From Dehalococcoidia bacterium (GTDB lineage: Bacteria; Chloroflexota; Dehalococcoidia; SZUA-161): 14,716 nucleotides of DNA. The stretch lies in contig SOKG01000271.1 in NCBI GenBank assembly GCA_004376205.1, positions 1 through 14,716 on the forward strand. Direction: 5' to 3'. Within the stretch, counting starts at the first letter, position 1; each line of letters begins with the position of its first letter. This document shows, piece after piece, positions 7,323 through 13,658 of the stretch. The notes under the pieces are model-generated. The model saw only the letters and a program-made list of their open reading frames with translations, did not search any database and was not told where the DNA came from. Made by a program: the position numbers and the translations under genes.

Positions 7323-7703
7323 TCAGGTTCTGCATCCGGAGACTTCTATATAGTTTTCCTGGGTCAGCGTATCCTCACAACCTGGCCCGGTGACGATGAG
7401 GGTCACCGAATAGGAACCATCCCTATTGTAATAGTGCTTGGGGTTTTGCTCGGTGCTGTTGCCGCCGTCTCCGAAATCCCACTGCCAGCCATCGATAGAG
7501 CCCGTTGACTGATCGGTGAATTGTACCTCAGTTGGGCCCTCACACTCAGTGGGCTCAGCGAAGAAGTCAGCACTGCATGAGGAAACTATATCTGTTGGAG
7601 TCGGCGTGGGTGTTGGGGTGGGCGTGGCTACAGGCTCAGTGCAGGCAGATAAGGCAAGCAGCCCCACTACCAATAAGATCGAGATAGCATAGCTTCGCTT
7701 CAT
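7323..7703 (-). CDS. Small secreted lipoprotein with PKD domain
   Basis: The 126-residue precursor has a lipoprotein signal: MKR, a hydrophobic core (about 6-18) and the lipobox LSAC, with Cys21 as lipidation site. A Thr-Pro repeat linker (about 27-37) follows, then a single PKD domain (about 43-122) with the hallmark WQWDFGDGG and the YSVTLIV strand. Four further cysteines could form disulfides. PKD domains are beta-sandwiches typical of surface proteins that mediate binding; no enzymatic domain is attached. It should be anchored outside the membrane. No Shine-Dalgarno site precedes the ATG; the promoter position suggests a leaderless message. It is separated from rluB by 155 bases and seems to be its own unit. 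The ligand is unknown. Confidence 0.9.
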   Translation of the reverse strand: MKRSYAISILLVVGLLALSACTEPVATPTPTPTPTPTDIVSSCSADFFAEPTECEGPTEVQFTDQSTGSIDGWQWDFGDGGNSTEQNPKHYYNRDGSYSVTLIVTGPGCEDTLTQENYIEVSGCRT

Positions 7704-7710
7704 TGTCTAT

Positions 7711-7740
7711 ATTTTATTCGGAACCACCAGCCCAAGTCAA
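7711..7740 (-). promoter_or_regulatory. Promoter of the PKD lipoprotein, apparently leaderless
   Basis: Read on the minus strand, TTGACT (7735-7740) and TAAAAT (7711-7716) are spaced 18 bases apart and each matches consensus at five of six positions. Only seven bases (7704-7710) separate the -10 from the ATG, so transcription should start at or one base before the start codon. This agrees with the missing ribosome binding site. Confidence 0.6.
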
Positions 7741-7858
7741 TCCGTCGAGTCTTGAGTCGCCTTTTGGCTCTCCTCACTCCTGAGAATAAGTTGGTTATGG
7801 GCAGGTGAGCTATCTCCTGGGCGAATGGAAAGGTTCGATGGTATTCGCCACGTCAGGG

Positions 7859-8602
7859 TTAGGCCCGTTTCGCGTGCTCCGTCACATCTGTTAGCAGAGC
7901 CTGCACCTCTTGTGCGCTGAGCTCGCGTATTTCCCCTTCTCCGAGGTCGCCCAGTTGGATATTTCCCATACGAACTCGCTTGAGGGCCAGGATGCGGTGG
8001 CCGAGACACTCGAACATGCGGCGCACCTGCCGCTTTCTACCCTCGTGTATTGTTATGCTATAGTTGAACGGTTTTGCCTGCACTTCCTTGACGATGGCAC
8101 GGTGGGTGATGCCATCCTCGAGCTCAAGGCCCTGCTCTAGCCTGCGTTTTTCGCTTGCTGGTAACCTCGCATTGGTAGAGACCAGATACTCCTTCTCATG
8201 CTGGAAGCTGGGATGGGTGAGCCGATGGGTGAGCTCGCCATCATTGGTCAGCAGCAAAAGGCCTGTGCTTTCTTTGTCCAGACGTCCCACGGGGTATAAC
8301 CTCAGGCGGCGATAATTCTCGGGCAGGATGTCGAGTACCGTCCTGCGCCCCCTCTCGTCGCTGGTGGTGGAAAGGACGCCTTTCGGCTTGTTGAGCAGCA
8401 GATACACTGCTTGCCCTGGCTTGAGGTCAACCGGTCGCTTGTCTATCGAGACGTGATCAGTCTCCACATTCAGCGGGTAGCCGAAGTCCTCCACTACTTT
8501 CCCGTTCACTTCTACTCTGCCTTGGCGTATGGCATCAGCTAACTGCCTCCGAGGGCCGATCCCAGCCTTGGCTAGTGCTTTTAGTAAGGGCATTGATGAC
8601 AT
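7859..8602 (-). CDS. Pseudouridine synthase, RluB/RsuA family
   Basis: The 247-residue protein has an N-terminal S4 RNA-binding domain (about 4-60, RRQLADAIRQGRVEVNGKVV) and a catalytic domain with LLLNKPKGVLSTT (68-80), the active-site motif GRLDKESTGLLLLTNDG (catalytic Asp109), and the C-terminal EGRKRQVRRMFECLGH motif. It converts uridine to pseudouridine in rRNA; RluB (23S), RluE/F and RsuA (16S) cannot be separated here, but the S4 domain and extended C-terminus favour the RluB type. The start at 8602 has only a weak ribosome site; an in-frame ATG at 8593 is an alternative. It lies 43 bases after the ABC permease gene on the same strand and may be read from the same transcript. Confidence 0.92.
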   Translation of the reverse strand: MSSMPLLKALAKAGIGPRRQLADAIRQGRVEVNGKVVEDFGYPLNVETDHVSIDKRPVDLKPGQAVYLLLNKPKGVLSTTSDERGRRTVLDILPENYRRLRLYPVGRLDKESTGLLLLTNDGELTHRLTHPSFQHEKEYLVSTNARLPASEKRRLEQGLELEDGITHRAIVKEVQAKPFNYSITIHEGRKRQVRRMFECLGHRILALKRVRMGNIQLGDLGEGEIRELSAQEVQALLTDVTEHAKRA

Positions 8603-8645
8603 GTCTGCACATCCATAGAATGGCTTGCTAAACCAGACTGCTTAA

Positions 8646-9425
8646 CTATTCTGCCCTGGCGCTGAACATCAGCGTGCCGAAGGTTATGCCGGCTGCGGCC
8701 CAGGCGGCTAATACCAAAACGGAGCGCCACAAGTCGGACCACACGTATCCATATAGAACGAGGTCGCGCACGCCGACTACAGCGTAGTCCACGGGGTTGA
8801 AATGCCTCACTGTGTCGAGCCAGCCGGGCAGCAGTTCAGAGGGCATCATGGCCGACGAGAGGAACACCGTAGGCAGCGCAACGAAGTTGATGACGCCCAT
8901 GAGTGGTTCCGGTCGTTTGAAAAGGAGGGCAAGCCCGTTGGAGAAGGCGGCGAACCCCAGCCCGAGCAGACAGATGAGGACTACGGAAAACAGCACGCCG
9001 GGCACGCCGGTTGCTATGTTCACCCCCATGATAACAGCAATTGTGAAGATTATCAGCGCTTGAATGACGAGCATCACCATGGAGGCGATGACACGGCTTG
9101 TTATGATGGACAAGCGGGTGACGGGTGTGGCCAGCATCTTGGATAGTATTCCCATATCAATATCTTGTAGCAGGCCCATGCCAGCCCATGCCGAGCCGAA
9201 AAGCACGGTCATCACCACCACGCCGGGGGCAAAGAATTGGAGATAGCTAGCGTTCTCCAGCCCGGGCAGCTGAGCAAATGAAGCACCCAGGGAATCGAAG
9301 ACCTGGGTAAAGAGGACCAGCCATATTATGGGCTGGACAAGGCTGATGAATATCCATACCCGGATGCGAAACAGTGTCCTGAGGTGACGTAGAACCTGGT
9401 ACCGGATGTCGCTCAAAAAATTCAT
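8646..9425 (-). CDS. ABC-2 type transporter permease, DrrB-like
   Basis: The 259-residue integral membrane protein shows about six membrane helices (near 22-43, 63-85, 108-135, 144-165, 176-194 and 233-255) and the ABC-2 signature region RPEPLMGVINFVALPTVFLS followed by SAMMPSELLPGWL. It fits the DrrB/NodJ group of exporter permeases, which move drugs, lipids or polysaccharides outward together with a DrrA-type ATPase. The ATG lies two bases after the ATPase stop and has AGGAG (9432-9436) inside the end of that gene, so the pair is translated in tandem. The cargo cannot be determined from sequence; no biosynthetic cluster is nearby. Confidence 0.93.
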   Translation of the reverse strand: MNFLSDIRYQVLRHLRTLFRIRVWIFISLVQPIIWLVLFTQVFDSLGASFAQLPGLENASYLQFFAPGVVVMTVLFGSAWAGMGLLQDIDMGILSKMLATPVTRLSIITSRVIASMVMLVIQALIIFTIAVIMGVNIATGVPGVLFSVVLICLLGLGFAAFSNGLALLFKRPEPLMGVINFVALPTVFLSSAMMPSELLPGWLDTVRHFNPVDYAVVGVRDLVLYGYVWSDLWRSVLVLAAWAAAGITFGTLMFSARAE

Positions 9426-9427
9426 TG

Positions 9428-10444
9428 CTATCTCCTGTCACGCCTTCGTTTCATCTGGGCATAGGTGGTAGCCGTTCCCTCCTGGGCGCGGATGGTGCGG
9501 CCGGTGAACTTGAGAAACACATCGTCCAGTGACGGCCGGGACACTGATAGTGTCTCGACCTCGATGCCCTCGCTGGCAAGAAGGCGCATTATCTTGGGTG
9601 CTGCTGACTCGCCCTTGTTTACATAAACTGCCAGTTCGCTATCGGTTGCCTGCGTTCCAAGAACGAATGGCTTGCCGGACAGGGCTGACTGAGTACGTCT
9701 GATGAATTCCTGGCATTCCTCGGCCCCGGTTTCGTGGGGTGAGAGCGTAACCACATCGCCACCTATTGATCGCTTCAGTTCGGCAGGGGTGCCCATGGCG
9801 ATTATCTTGCCCAGGTCTATGATGGCGATTCGGTCGGCCAGGTGGTCGGCCTCCTCCATGTAGTGCGTCGTCAGGAAAATCGTCACGCCCATAGCCTTGG
9901 CCAGGTTTTGGATATGGTCCCAGACGTGAGTTCTGGTCTGCGGGTCGAGACCTGCCGTTGGCTCATCCAGAAACATCACCTCGGGCCGGTGGATGAGCCC
10001 CATGGCGATATCGAGCCGCTTGCGCATACCTCCGGAGTACGTCGACACTCTCTTGTCCTCGTAGCCGGTAAGGTCAACCAGTTCGAATATCTCCCTCACC
10101 CGTTGCTTGATGGTGGGGCCATCCAGCCGGTAGAAGTGGCCATACAGCGTCAGGTTTTCACGTCCGGTGGCGTACTCATCTACTCCCACGTCCTGCGCCA
10201 CGTAGCCGATGCGCTTGCGCACCTCGGCTGGGTTCTTTACGACATTGAAGCCAGCTACCATTGCAGTTCCTGAGGTGGGTTGGATAAGTGTGTTCAGCAT
10301 CTTGATAGTGGTGGTCTTGCCGGCGCCGTTTGGGCCCAGGAATCCGAAGATCTCGCCTGCTTTGACCTCAAAATCGATGCCGTCAACCGCTCTGATGCCG
10401 CCTGGGAAAACCTTGACCAGCTGGTTAGTTTCTATGATGCTCAC
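9428..10444 (-). CDS. ABC transporter ATP-binding protein, DrrA-like
   Basis: The 338-residue protein carries all nucleotide-binding motifs of an ABC ATPase: Walker A GPNGAGKT (37-44), Q-loop YVAQD (Q84), signature YSGGMRKRLD (136-145), Walker B VMFLDEPTAGLD (D160, E161) and switch His194 in TTHYMEEAD. After about 230 a C-terminal extension with PSLDDVFLKFTGR is typical of the daunorubicin-resistance DrrA group, which powers export through an ABC-2 permease. The GTG start lies six bases after GGAGG (10451-10455). It forms a two-gene unit with the permease, and a promoter is visible about 90-120 bases upstream. The transported compound is unknown. Drug resistance is a family label and is not shown here. 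Confidence 0.95.
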   Translation of the reverse strand: MSIIETNQLVKVFPGGIRAVDGIDFEVKAGEIFGFLGPNGAGKTTTIKMLNTLIQPTSGTAMVAGFNVVKNPAEVRKRIGYVAQDVGVDEYATGRENLTLYGHFYRLDGPTIKQRVREIFELVDLTGYEDKRVSTYSGGMRKRLDIAMGLIHRPEVMFLDEPTAGLDPQTRTHVWDHIQNLAKAMGVTIFLTTHYMEEADHLADRIAIIDLGKIIAMGTPAELKRSIGGDVVTLSPHETGAEECQEFIRRTQSALSGKPFVLGTQATDSELAVYVNKGESAAPKIMRLLASEGIEVETLSVSRPSLDDVFLKFTGRTIRAQEGTATTYAQMKRRRDRR

Positions 10445-10535
10445 AGTAATCCTCCATTGCGTAATCGTGTGTGCTAACAGCTTGCGCAGGCTCCTGAGTT
10501 GCTGTGGGTTAACGTGCGCCCCCCACTGGTTCCAG

Positions 10536-10563
10536 ATTATACACTTTCCGTTCGTAGTGGCAA
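10536..10563 (-). promoter_or_regulatory. Promoter of the ABC transporter operon
   Basis: On the minus strand TTGCCA (10558-10563) and a perfect TATAAT (10536-10541) are spaced 16 bases. Transcription would start near 10529 and give a leader of about 85 bases before the ATPase GTG at 10444. The same 135-base spacer carries the ribosome site of the divergent small ORF at 10579. Confidence 0.6.
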
Positions 10564-10578
10564 AGAGGTGATGGTCTG

Positions 10579-10824
10579 GTGTTCTGTTCGTTCTGCTTGG
10601 CGGGGATAGGGGATGAAGAGGTCGGCGGTCTACTCGACGTTTTCAGGAGTGAACAGGTCTCCGGGAATCCAATTAGTGCGCTCTCTCGGCAATTGAGTGG
10701 TGCCAGGGTCTATTCTCTGCTGGAGGAGATGAAACGGATCGTTGAGAAGGTGAGGGAAGTGCCCTGGAGGATGGTTGAATCGTGCACCGACTTGTGCCAA
10801 CACTCGGTTCTCGCGCCGACCTAG
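10579..10824 (+). CDS. Hypothetical small Cys-containing protein
   Basis: I do not recognise this 81-residue ORF. It starts with GTG eight bases after AGAGGTG (10564-10570). It has a CxxC near the N-terminus (C3, C6) and a CxxxC near the C-terminus (C69, C73), enough for one metal site if the ends meet, with a likely amphipathic helix between (about 43-60, SLLEEMKRIVEKVRE). Codon choice resembles that of neighbouring genes. Its TAG overlaps the TAG of the convergent membrane-protein gene in one CTAG palindrome, a common arrangement of real tail-to-tail genes. It is divergent from the ABC operon. No own promoter is clear, so it may be spurious. Confidence 0.45.
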   Translation: MFCSFCLAGIGDEEVGGLLDVFRSEQVSGNPISALSRQLSGARVYSLLEEMKRIVEKVREVPWRMVESCTDLCQHSVLAPT

Positions 10825-11162
10825 AGATGCAGCATATTGTTGCCCAGTACAATGGCAAACATCACCACCAGCAGCATCTGGCAGCCGATCATTGCCTTCA
10901 GGTACGTCGTCCTGGTTGCCAGCCACCAGAATCCCAGCCCTATGCCTATGGTAACTACAAACTTTGCTCCGTAGAACAATGCCTCATTTTGCGCTAGCAA
11001 GGCTCTGGCGAAAGGGTTGCCTTCGATATTGTCGGCACTCTTAAGGCTGGCGTAGGTAACGGCGGCGTCAGCCAGAGATAGGATAACCCAGGCAATCGCC
11101 AGGAAGTGGGCAATCCTCACTGGATTCAGTTTCCTGCGCGTTAGTAGAGACTTGTTCAACAT
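10821..11162 (-). CDS. Small DUF5658-like membrane protein
   Basis: From the ATG at 11162 the protein has 113 residues: a basic N-terminus, then three hydrophobic segments (about 17-39, AHFLAIAWVILSLADAAVTY; 62-83, FYGAKFVVTIGIGLGFWW; 86-110). The pattern of an Asp and Thr in helix 1 (LADAAVTY), an E-GNPFAR-type turn after it and a Lys in helix 2 (GAKFVV) fits DUF5658 membrane proteins, whose function is unknown. An in-frame TTG at 11195 would add 11 residues but has no ribosome site, so the ATG was preferred; that ATG also has only a weak site. The basic N-terminus suggests an inside N-terminus. It appears monocistronic. Confidence 0.75.
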   Translation of the reverse strand: MLNKSLLTRRKLNPVRIAHFLAIAWVILSLADAAVTYASLKSADNIEGNPFARALLAQNEALFYGAKFVVTIGIGLGFWWLATRTTYLKAMIGCQMLLVVMFAIVLGNNMLHL

Positions 11163-11514
11163 GGCTGGCTTTCGGCCGAAGAGAAGAACAGGCAACCCGA
11201 TAACACAGCACGGCGCTTTTGTCTCACTGGTGTGCTGTTAAATTAAACTAAACTATCGTACTGAGACTATTGTGCTGGTAGTAATAATCGTAGATTACCT
11301 CCTCGTGAAAGTCAACATAACATTTGTTAATGTTCCCTCACTCTACCTCTCATAACTGTCCGAACCTACGGCAAGGCTCTCATGCCCTTGATGGAGATGA
11401 GCCCGGCTTCTGCTTTTTGGGGTGCTGGTGTGGAGGTAGGGGATCGGTCGCATCAAGGGTGGCCTGGGCCCAGGAGGTACCCCAAACTCGAATCCGCAGC
11501 AAGGAAAACTGAAC
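11163..11514. other. Intergenic region between galU and the membrane protein
   Basis: No convincing gene is present. It holds a hairpin with a 7-bp stem (ACAGCAC 11205-11211 with GTGCTGT 11232-11238), a possible minus-strand promoter (11287-11315) and a 12-bp perfect palindrome CCTGGGCCCAGG (11463-11474) about 40 bases after the galU stop. An open frame at 11324-11512 on + has no ribosome site or recognisable motif and was not called. Confidence 0.5.
11287..11315 (-). promoter_or_regulatory. Possible promoter for the DUF5658-like gene
   Basis: On the minus strand TTGACT (11310-11315) and TACGAT (11287-11292) are 17 bases apart. The -35 is good and the -10 matches only four of six positions. 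It would give a leader of roughly 115 bases that includes the hairpin at 11205-11238. Confidence 0.35.
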
Positions 11515-12384
11515 CTAGTGGGGCAAGTCTAACTTACGCAGGTATTCCTTGAATTCAGATGCAAGATCGGGGCAGTGCAAAGCAAGTTCCACCGATGCCT
11601 TGAGGAAACCCAGTGGAGTGCCTGTGTCATGGCGTGTTCCCTGGAAGCGATAAGCGTATAGCGCCTGCTGCTGCAGCAACAGGCGCAAGCCGTCGGTAAG
11701 CTGGATTTCCCCACCTTTCCCTGGAGGTGTCTCCTTCAACACACTGAATATTTCTGGCGTAAGAATATATCTGCCGACTATGCCCAGATTGGACGGAGCT
11801 TCCTCAGGCTCTGGCTTCTCCACGAGGTCCAGTACTTGATATACCCGCTCTTCCACTTGCTTTGGTGAGATAATACCGTAAGCGGCGGTGTTCTCGGGTG
11901 GTACGGTCTCGACAGCGACCACGCTACACCCATAGCGATCATGTACTTGGAGCATCTGCTTCATAGCTGGCACTTCAGCTTCAATTATGTCGTCTGGGAG
12001 AAAGAGAGCGAAGGGTTCATCGCCGACGAGGTCTTGTGTTATTGAGACGGCATGTCCCAAACCGAGCTGCTCTTTCTGCCGTATGTAGCAGATACTGGCA
12101 AGCTCTGATATCCGCTGCACCTCTCGCAGAAGTCTCTCATCTCCCTTTTGCCTCAGAACATGCTCGAGTTCAAAAGAGCGATCGAAGTGGTTTTCAATGG
12201 CGTGTTTACCAAGCGCGGTGACGATAATAATTTGCTCCAGACCCGAGGCAACAGCCTCCTCTATCACATATTGGATTATGGGCTTATCTATCAGAGGCAG
12301 CATCTCCTTGGGCTGCGACTTGGTTGCTGGCAGGAACCTTGTTCCCCAGCCAGCAGAGGTTACTACTGCCTTCCGAATCTTCAT
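11515..12384 (-). CDS. galU: UTP-glucose-1-phosphate uridylyltransferase
   Basis: This 289-residue nucleotidyltransferase makes UDP-glucose from UTP and glucose 1-phosphate, supplying sugars for polysaccharides and glycolipids. Motifs, numbered from the chosen ATG, are the UTP-binding loop AGWGTRFLPATKSQPKEMLP (11-30), the VDKP-like LIDKPIIQYVIEEAV (31-45), the QLGLGHAV turn (107-113), the metal-binding FLPDD (D131), AAYGII, VEKPEPEEAPSN and GGEIQLTDGL. A longer frame begins at 12426, but the ATG at 12384 follows GGGAGGG (12388-12394) and matches where GalU proteins start. The Trp in AGWGTR replaces the usual Leu. It follows hflX by 13 bases and is surely in the same operon. Confidence 0.95.
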   Translation of the reverse strand: MKIRKAVVTSAGWGTRFLPATKSQPKEMLPLIDKPIIQYVIEEAVASGLEQIIIVTALGKHAIENHFDRSFELEHVLRQKGDERLLREVQRISELASICYIRQKEQLGLGHAVSITQDLVGDEPFALFLPDDIIEAEVPAMKQMLQVHDRYGCSVVAVETVPPENTAAYGIISPKQVEERVYQVLDLVEKPEPEEAPSNLGIVGRYILTPEIFSVLKETPPGKGGEIQLTDGLRLLLQQQALYAYRFQGTRHDTGTPLGFLKASVELALHCPDLASEFKEYLRKLDLPH

Positions 12385-12397
12385 CAGCCCTCCCGGG

Positions 12398-13621
12398 TTA
12401 TTGTCTATTATCCAATTTCTCTGCAACGAGTTGGAGCATTCTCTCTAGCCCCCAGCCTTTGGCTGCGGAGATCAAGGCCGCTGTCTTGACTCTGGTTCCA
12501 ATCTGATCGATGTATTTGAGAACTGCCTCCTCGTCACTTGGTCTAACCTCACCTGCCAGCAGGTCTAGCTTATTGAGGGCGATAAGCCTTGGCTTATCAG
12601 TCAGGCTGAGGTCTTCTAGCATATCCTCAACAGTATGGCACTGCTGGGCAGCAGTCTCGCTGGCGATATCTACGACGAGTAGCAGCAGATTGGCTTCAGC
12701 CAGTTCTTCTAGGGTAGCCCTGAAGGCGGCGACCAGGGTTGGCGGCAGCTTCTGGATGAAGCCCACAGTATCGGTAAACAGCACCAGTTTGTTGTCTGGA
12801 AGGATGAGGCGGCGCGTCGTGGGATCGAGTGTAGCGAAAAGCTTGCTCTCGACCAATACATCAGCATTGCTCAAGGAGTTGAGCAGGGTGCTTTTTCCGG
12901 CGTTGGTGTAGCCTACCAGTGCCACAACAGGGATGCCTTGCTCGCTGCGGCGACGCCGATACAGAGCACGGTGCTTCCTCATCGCCTCAATTTCCCCTTT
13001 TAGACGCTGGATCCTGCGCTGAATGAGGCGGCGGTCAGTCTCGAGCTGGGTCTCCCCCGGACCTCTGGTGCCGATGCCAGCTCCGAGGCGCTCGAGGTGA
13101 GGCCATCGTCTGGCTAGGCGAGGCAGAAGATATTCTTGTTGCGCAAGCTCGACTTGCAGTCTACCTTCATGGGTACGTGCGCGGCGGGCGAAGATGTCCA
13201 GGATGAGGGTCGTACGGTCGATCACTTTGACGTCAAGCACCTGCTCCAAGTTCCGCTGCTGGGCTGGGGTGAGTTCATTATCGAAGATAACTAGATTGTA
13301 TCCAACTTTTCCTCTAAGCGAAGCTAGTTCCTCGAGCTTCCCTTTACCTATGTAGTAGGCAGGTGTCGGTGCCGCCAGGCGTTGTGTCATTGAGCCCACC
13401 ACTGCGGCCCCTGCCGTGCGCGCTAGTTGCCCCAACTCTTCAACCGAGCCCTCAAGGGACCAGCCATTTCTTTCCCCCTTTATCTCGACTCCAACGAGGA
13501 GAGCCTTTTCCACCGGGGGGCGAGCTGTAACTGCTATACGCTTTATCTGTTTCCTCCCTTTTATCTTCCTGTGCAGGCTGTCCAACGATCTCACTCTGTG
13601 TAGCGTCGTGACTCCTGTCAC
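12398..13621 (-). CDS. hflX: Ribosome-associated GTPase HflX
   Basis: HflX is a conserved GTPase that binds 50S subunits and rescues or splits stalled ribosomes. The protein has the HflX N-domain with PAYYIGKGKLEEL, ELTPAQQRNLE, VIDRTTLILDIFARRARTHE and GTRGPGETQLETDRR, then the G domain: G1 GYTNAGKS (237-244), G3 DTVGF (284-288), G4 NKLD (350-353) and G5 SAAKG (385-389). The start is uncertain. The outermost GTG (13621) lies inside a dispersed-type repeat and lacks a ribosome site, so the first six residues are probably not native. Other in-frame starts are GTG at 13594, TTG at 13585 and GTG at 13513. A clean GGGAGG (13553-13558) precedes only an ATA codon at 13546. Homologues begin near residue 37. 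Confidence 0.94.
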   Translation of the reverse strand: MTGVTTLHRVRSLDSLHRKIKGRKQIKRIAVTARPPVEKALLVGVEIKGERNGWSLEGSVEELGQLARTAGAAVVGSMTQRLAAPTPAYYIGKGKLEELASLRGKVGYNLVIFDNELTPAQQRNLEQVLDVKVIDRTTLILDIFARRARTHEGRLQVELAQQEYLLPRLARRWPHLERLGAGIGTRGPGETQLETDRRLIQRRIQRLKGEIEAMRKHRALYRRRRSEQGIPVVALVGYTNAGKSTLLNSLSNADVLVESKLFATLDPTTRRLILPDNKLVLFTDTVGFIQKLPPTLVAAFRATLEELAEANLLLLVVDIASETAAQQCHTVEDMLEDLSLTDKPRLIALNKLDLLAGEVRPSDEEAVLKYIDQIGTRVKTAALISAAKGWGLERMLQLVAEKLDNRQ

Positions 13622-13658
13622 GACGAAGAATCCGTTGCCACAGGAGTGGCAACGCTAC
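13600..13658. repeat. REP/BIME-like double-hairpin repeat element
   Basis: The element is bounded by GTAGCG (13600-13605) and its complement CGCTAC (13653-13658). It consists of two perfect 9-bp hairpins with four-base loops: CGTCGTGAC/GTCACGACG (13604-13612 and 13617-13625, loop TCCT) and CGTTGCCAC/GTGGCAACG (13633-13641 and 13646-13654, loop AGGA). Seven bases separate them. The two units are inverted relative to each other and share the frame CGT-N4-AC-AGGA-GT-N4-ACG, with paired changes in the N4 parts. This architecture is typical of palindromic intergenic repeats. The dapL stop codon (13655-13657) lies in its right end. No second copy was found in this window. Confidence 0.7.

Noticed and set aside
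7820..7849. Hairpin GGCGAAT/ATTCGCC after rluB as terminator
   Set aside because: Seven-base stem with a 16-base loop and no T run on the minus strand; too weak to call.
11463..11474. Perfect palindrome CCTGGGCCCAGG as galU terminator
   Set aside because: It leaves no room for a normal loop and no T run follows on the minus strand.
11430..11510. tRNA-like segment (ACTCGAATCC resembling a T arm)
   Set aside because: No matching acceptor, D or anticodon arms could be paired around it.
11324..11512. 62-codon + strand frame after galU
   Set aside because: No ribosome site and skewed composition; it looks like chance in an intergenic stretch.
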